In this document: piece by piece, positions 63,625 to 64,000 of the stretch | Numbering within the stretch: position 1 is the stretch's first letter | How the letters are laid out: each line of letters begins with the position of its first letter | Origin: Xiphydria camelus | Lineage: Eukaryota > Arthropoda > Insecta > Hymenoptera > Xiphydriidae | NCBI GenBank assembly: GCA_963678675.1 | Contig: OY783192.1 | Location: 13,128,424-13,192,423 of the forward strand | DNA: 64,000 nucleotides | Direction: 5' to 3' | The notes under the pieces: generated by a model | What the model was told of the DNA's origin: nothing | The model's database searches: none | Seen by the model: the letters and a program-made list of their open reading frames with translations, nothing else | Made by a program: the position numbers and the translations under genes

Positions 63625-64000
63625 TTTCTGGCTGCCTACACTTTCTACACTTCTGTGAAAAGTGTACACTATGTCGTTCTCGCTGCCGGAAGTGACGTAC
63701 GGTGGCGTTGTTCGGGCTGCAGGTGTAACTACACTAATTGTAAGTGTAGGATAGTGTACACCTTCTTGCACTCGCTCGAGAGCAGGAGTAAAAGTGTACA
63801 CTCGAATTTTGTTTACGCTGACGTGCCGACTTGTTCTACATAACCTCTTCAGCACACTAACCTAAATTCGTATTGTTTTTCAGACGCCAATATTGTACGT
63901 GCATTGAATCCCGTAATTGATGGAATTCAGATAATAAATCATGTTAAAATTGTAAATTATATTGAACATGTAGTAAGGAACTACATAGGAAGTGATTTTA
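63625..64000. other. Possible new element start at the window edge
   Basis: CTACACTTTCTACACTTCTGTGAAAAGTGTACAC and later TGTAAGTGTAGGATAGTGTACACC and AAAAGTGTACACTCG repeat the words GTGTAC/AAGTGTAG in both orientations. It looks like a repeat cluster or TIR that took the LINE 3' end. Nothing coding. Confidence 0.4.

Overview
This window reads as a mobile-element graveyard from an arthropod, most probably an insect and perhaps a hymenopteran. The grounds are a BEL/Pao retroelement primed by tRNA-Tyr, Tc1/mariner, piggyBac, PIF/Harbinger and Ty3/Gypsy relics, two LINEs, and a double-jelly-roll capsid-like gene of a type I recall as common in hymenopteran assemblies. I see no intact single-copy host gene. 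Nearly every coding stretch carries stops or frameshifts. The insertion history can be read from target-site duplications (TSDs) and, in several places, from empty target sites preserved elsewhere in the window.

Layout. 1-4.3 kb: an internally deleted BEL/Pao element (two LTRs, ATCGT-type 5-bp TSD reading ATGCT, minus strand) splits an open reading frame that resumes on its far side. 4.9-14 kb: a nest of inverted repeats. It holds three copies of a TTAA-flanked family (ends GGTATTCC), a TAA-flanked Harbinger-type element, a 1.4-kb palindrome carrying transposase fragments, and a broken PIN-like/CXC gene. 14-16.4 kb: two minus-strand LINE 3' ends, one with reverse transcriptase. 16.8-18.4 kb: a DDE_Tnp_4 transposase. 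20.5-21.0 kb: a foldback repeat.

21.1-31.4 kb: a 10-kb element with ~0.6-kb terminal inverted repeats (TIRs) that carries two unrelated gene families of unknown function and nested insertions, among them a piggyBac that has lost its catalytic core. 31.5-34 kb: capsid-like and associated ORFs, decayed. 34-38 kb: repeats and a CpG-rich stretch.

38.0-43.9 kb: a SWIM zinc-finger/YqaJ-type nuclease gene, broken by a 4.66-kb DNA transposon (ATAG TSD, ~455-bp TIRs) that encodes a transposase I cannot place with certainty, and then by a Gypsy fragment (43.95-47.1 kb). The Gypsy integrase is itself split by a TAA-flanked element. 48.5-54.3 kb: a TIR element containing a complete piggyBac and a TA-flanked element with another unclassified transposase-like gene. 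54.3-55.7 kb: mariner relics. 56-63.6 kb: a LINE with endonuclease, RT and RNase H, interrupted by a 1.6-kb element bearing a 5S-rRNA-derived segment and by a 2.7-kb stack of three nested elements.

The genes do not form a pathway. What they share is transposition. Autonomous relics (piggyBac at 49-52 kb, DDE_Tnp_4 at 17-18 kb, the ATAG element at 38-43 kb) sit beside short non-autonomous copies with matching ends or target sites.
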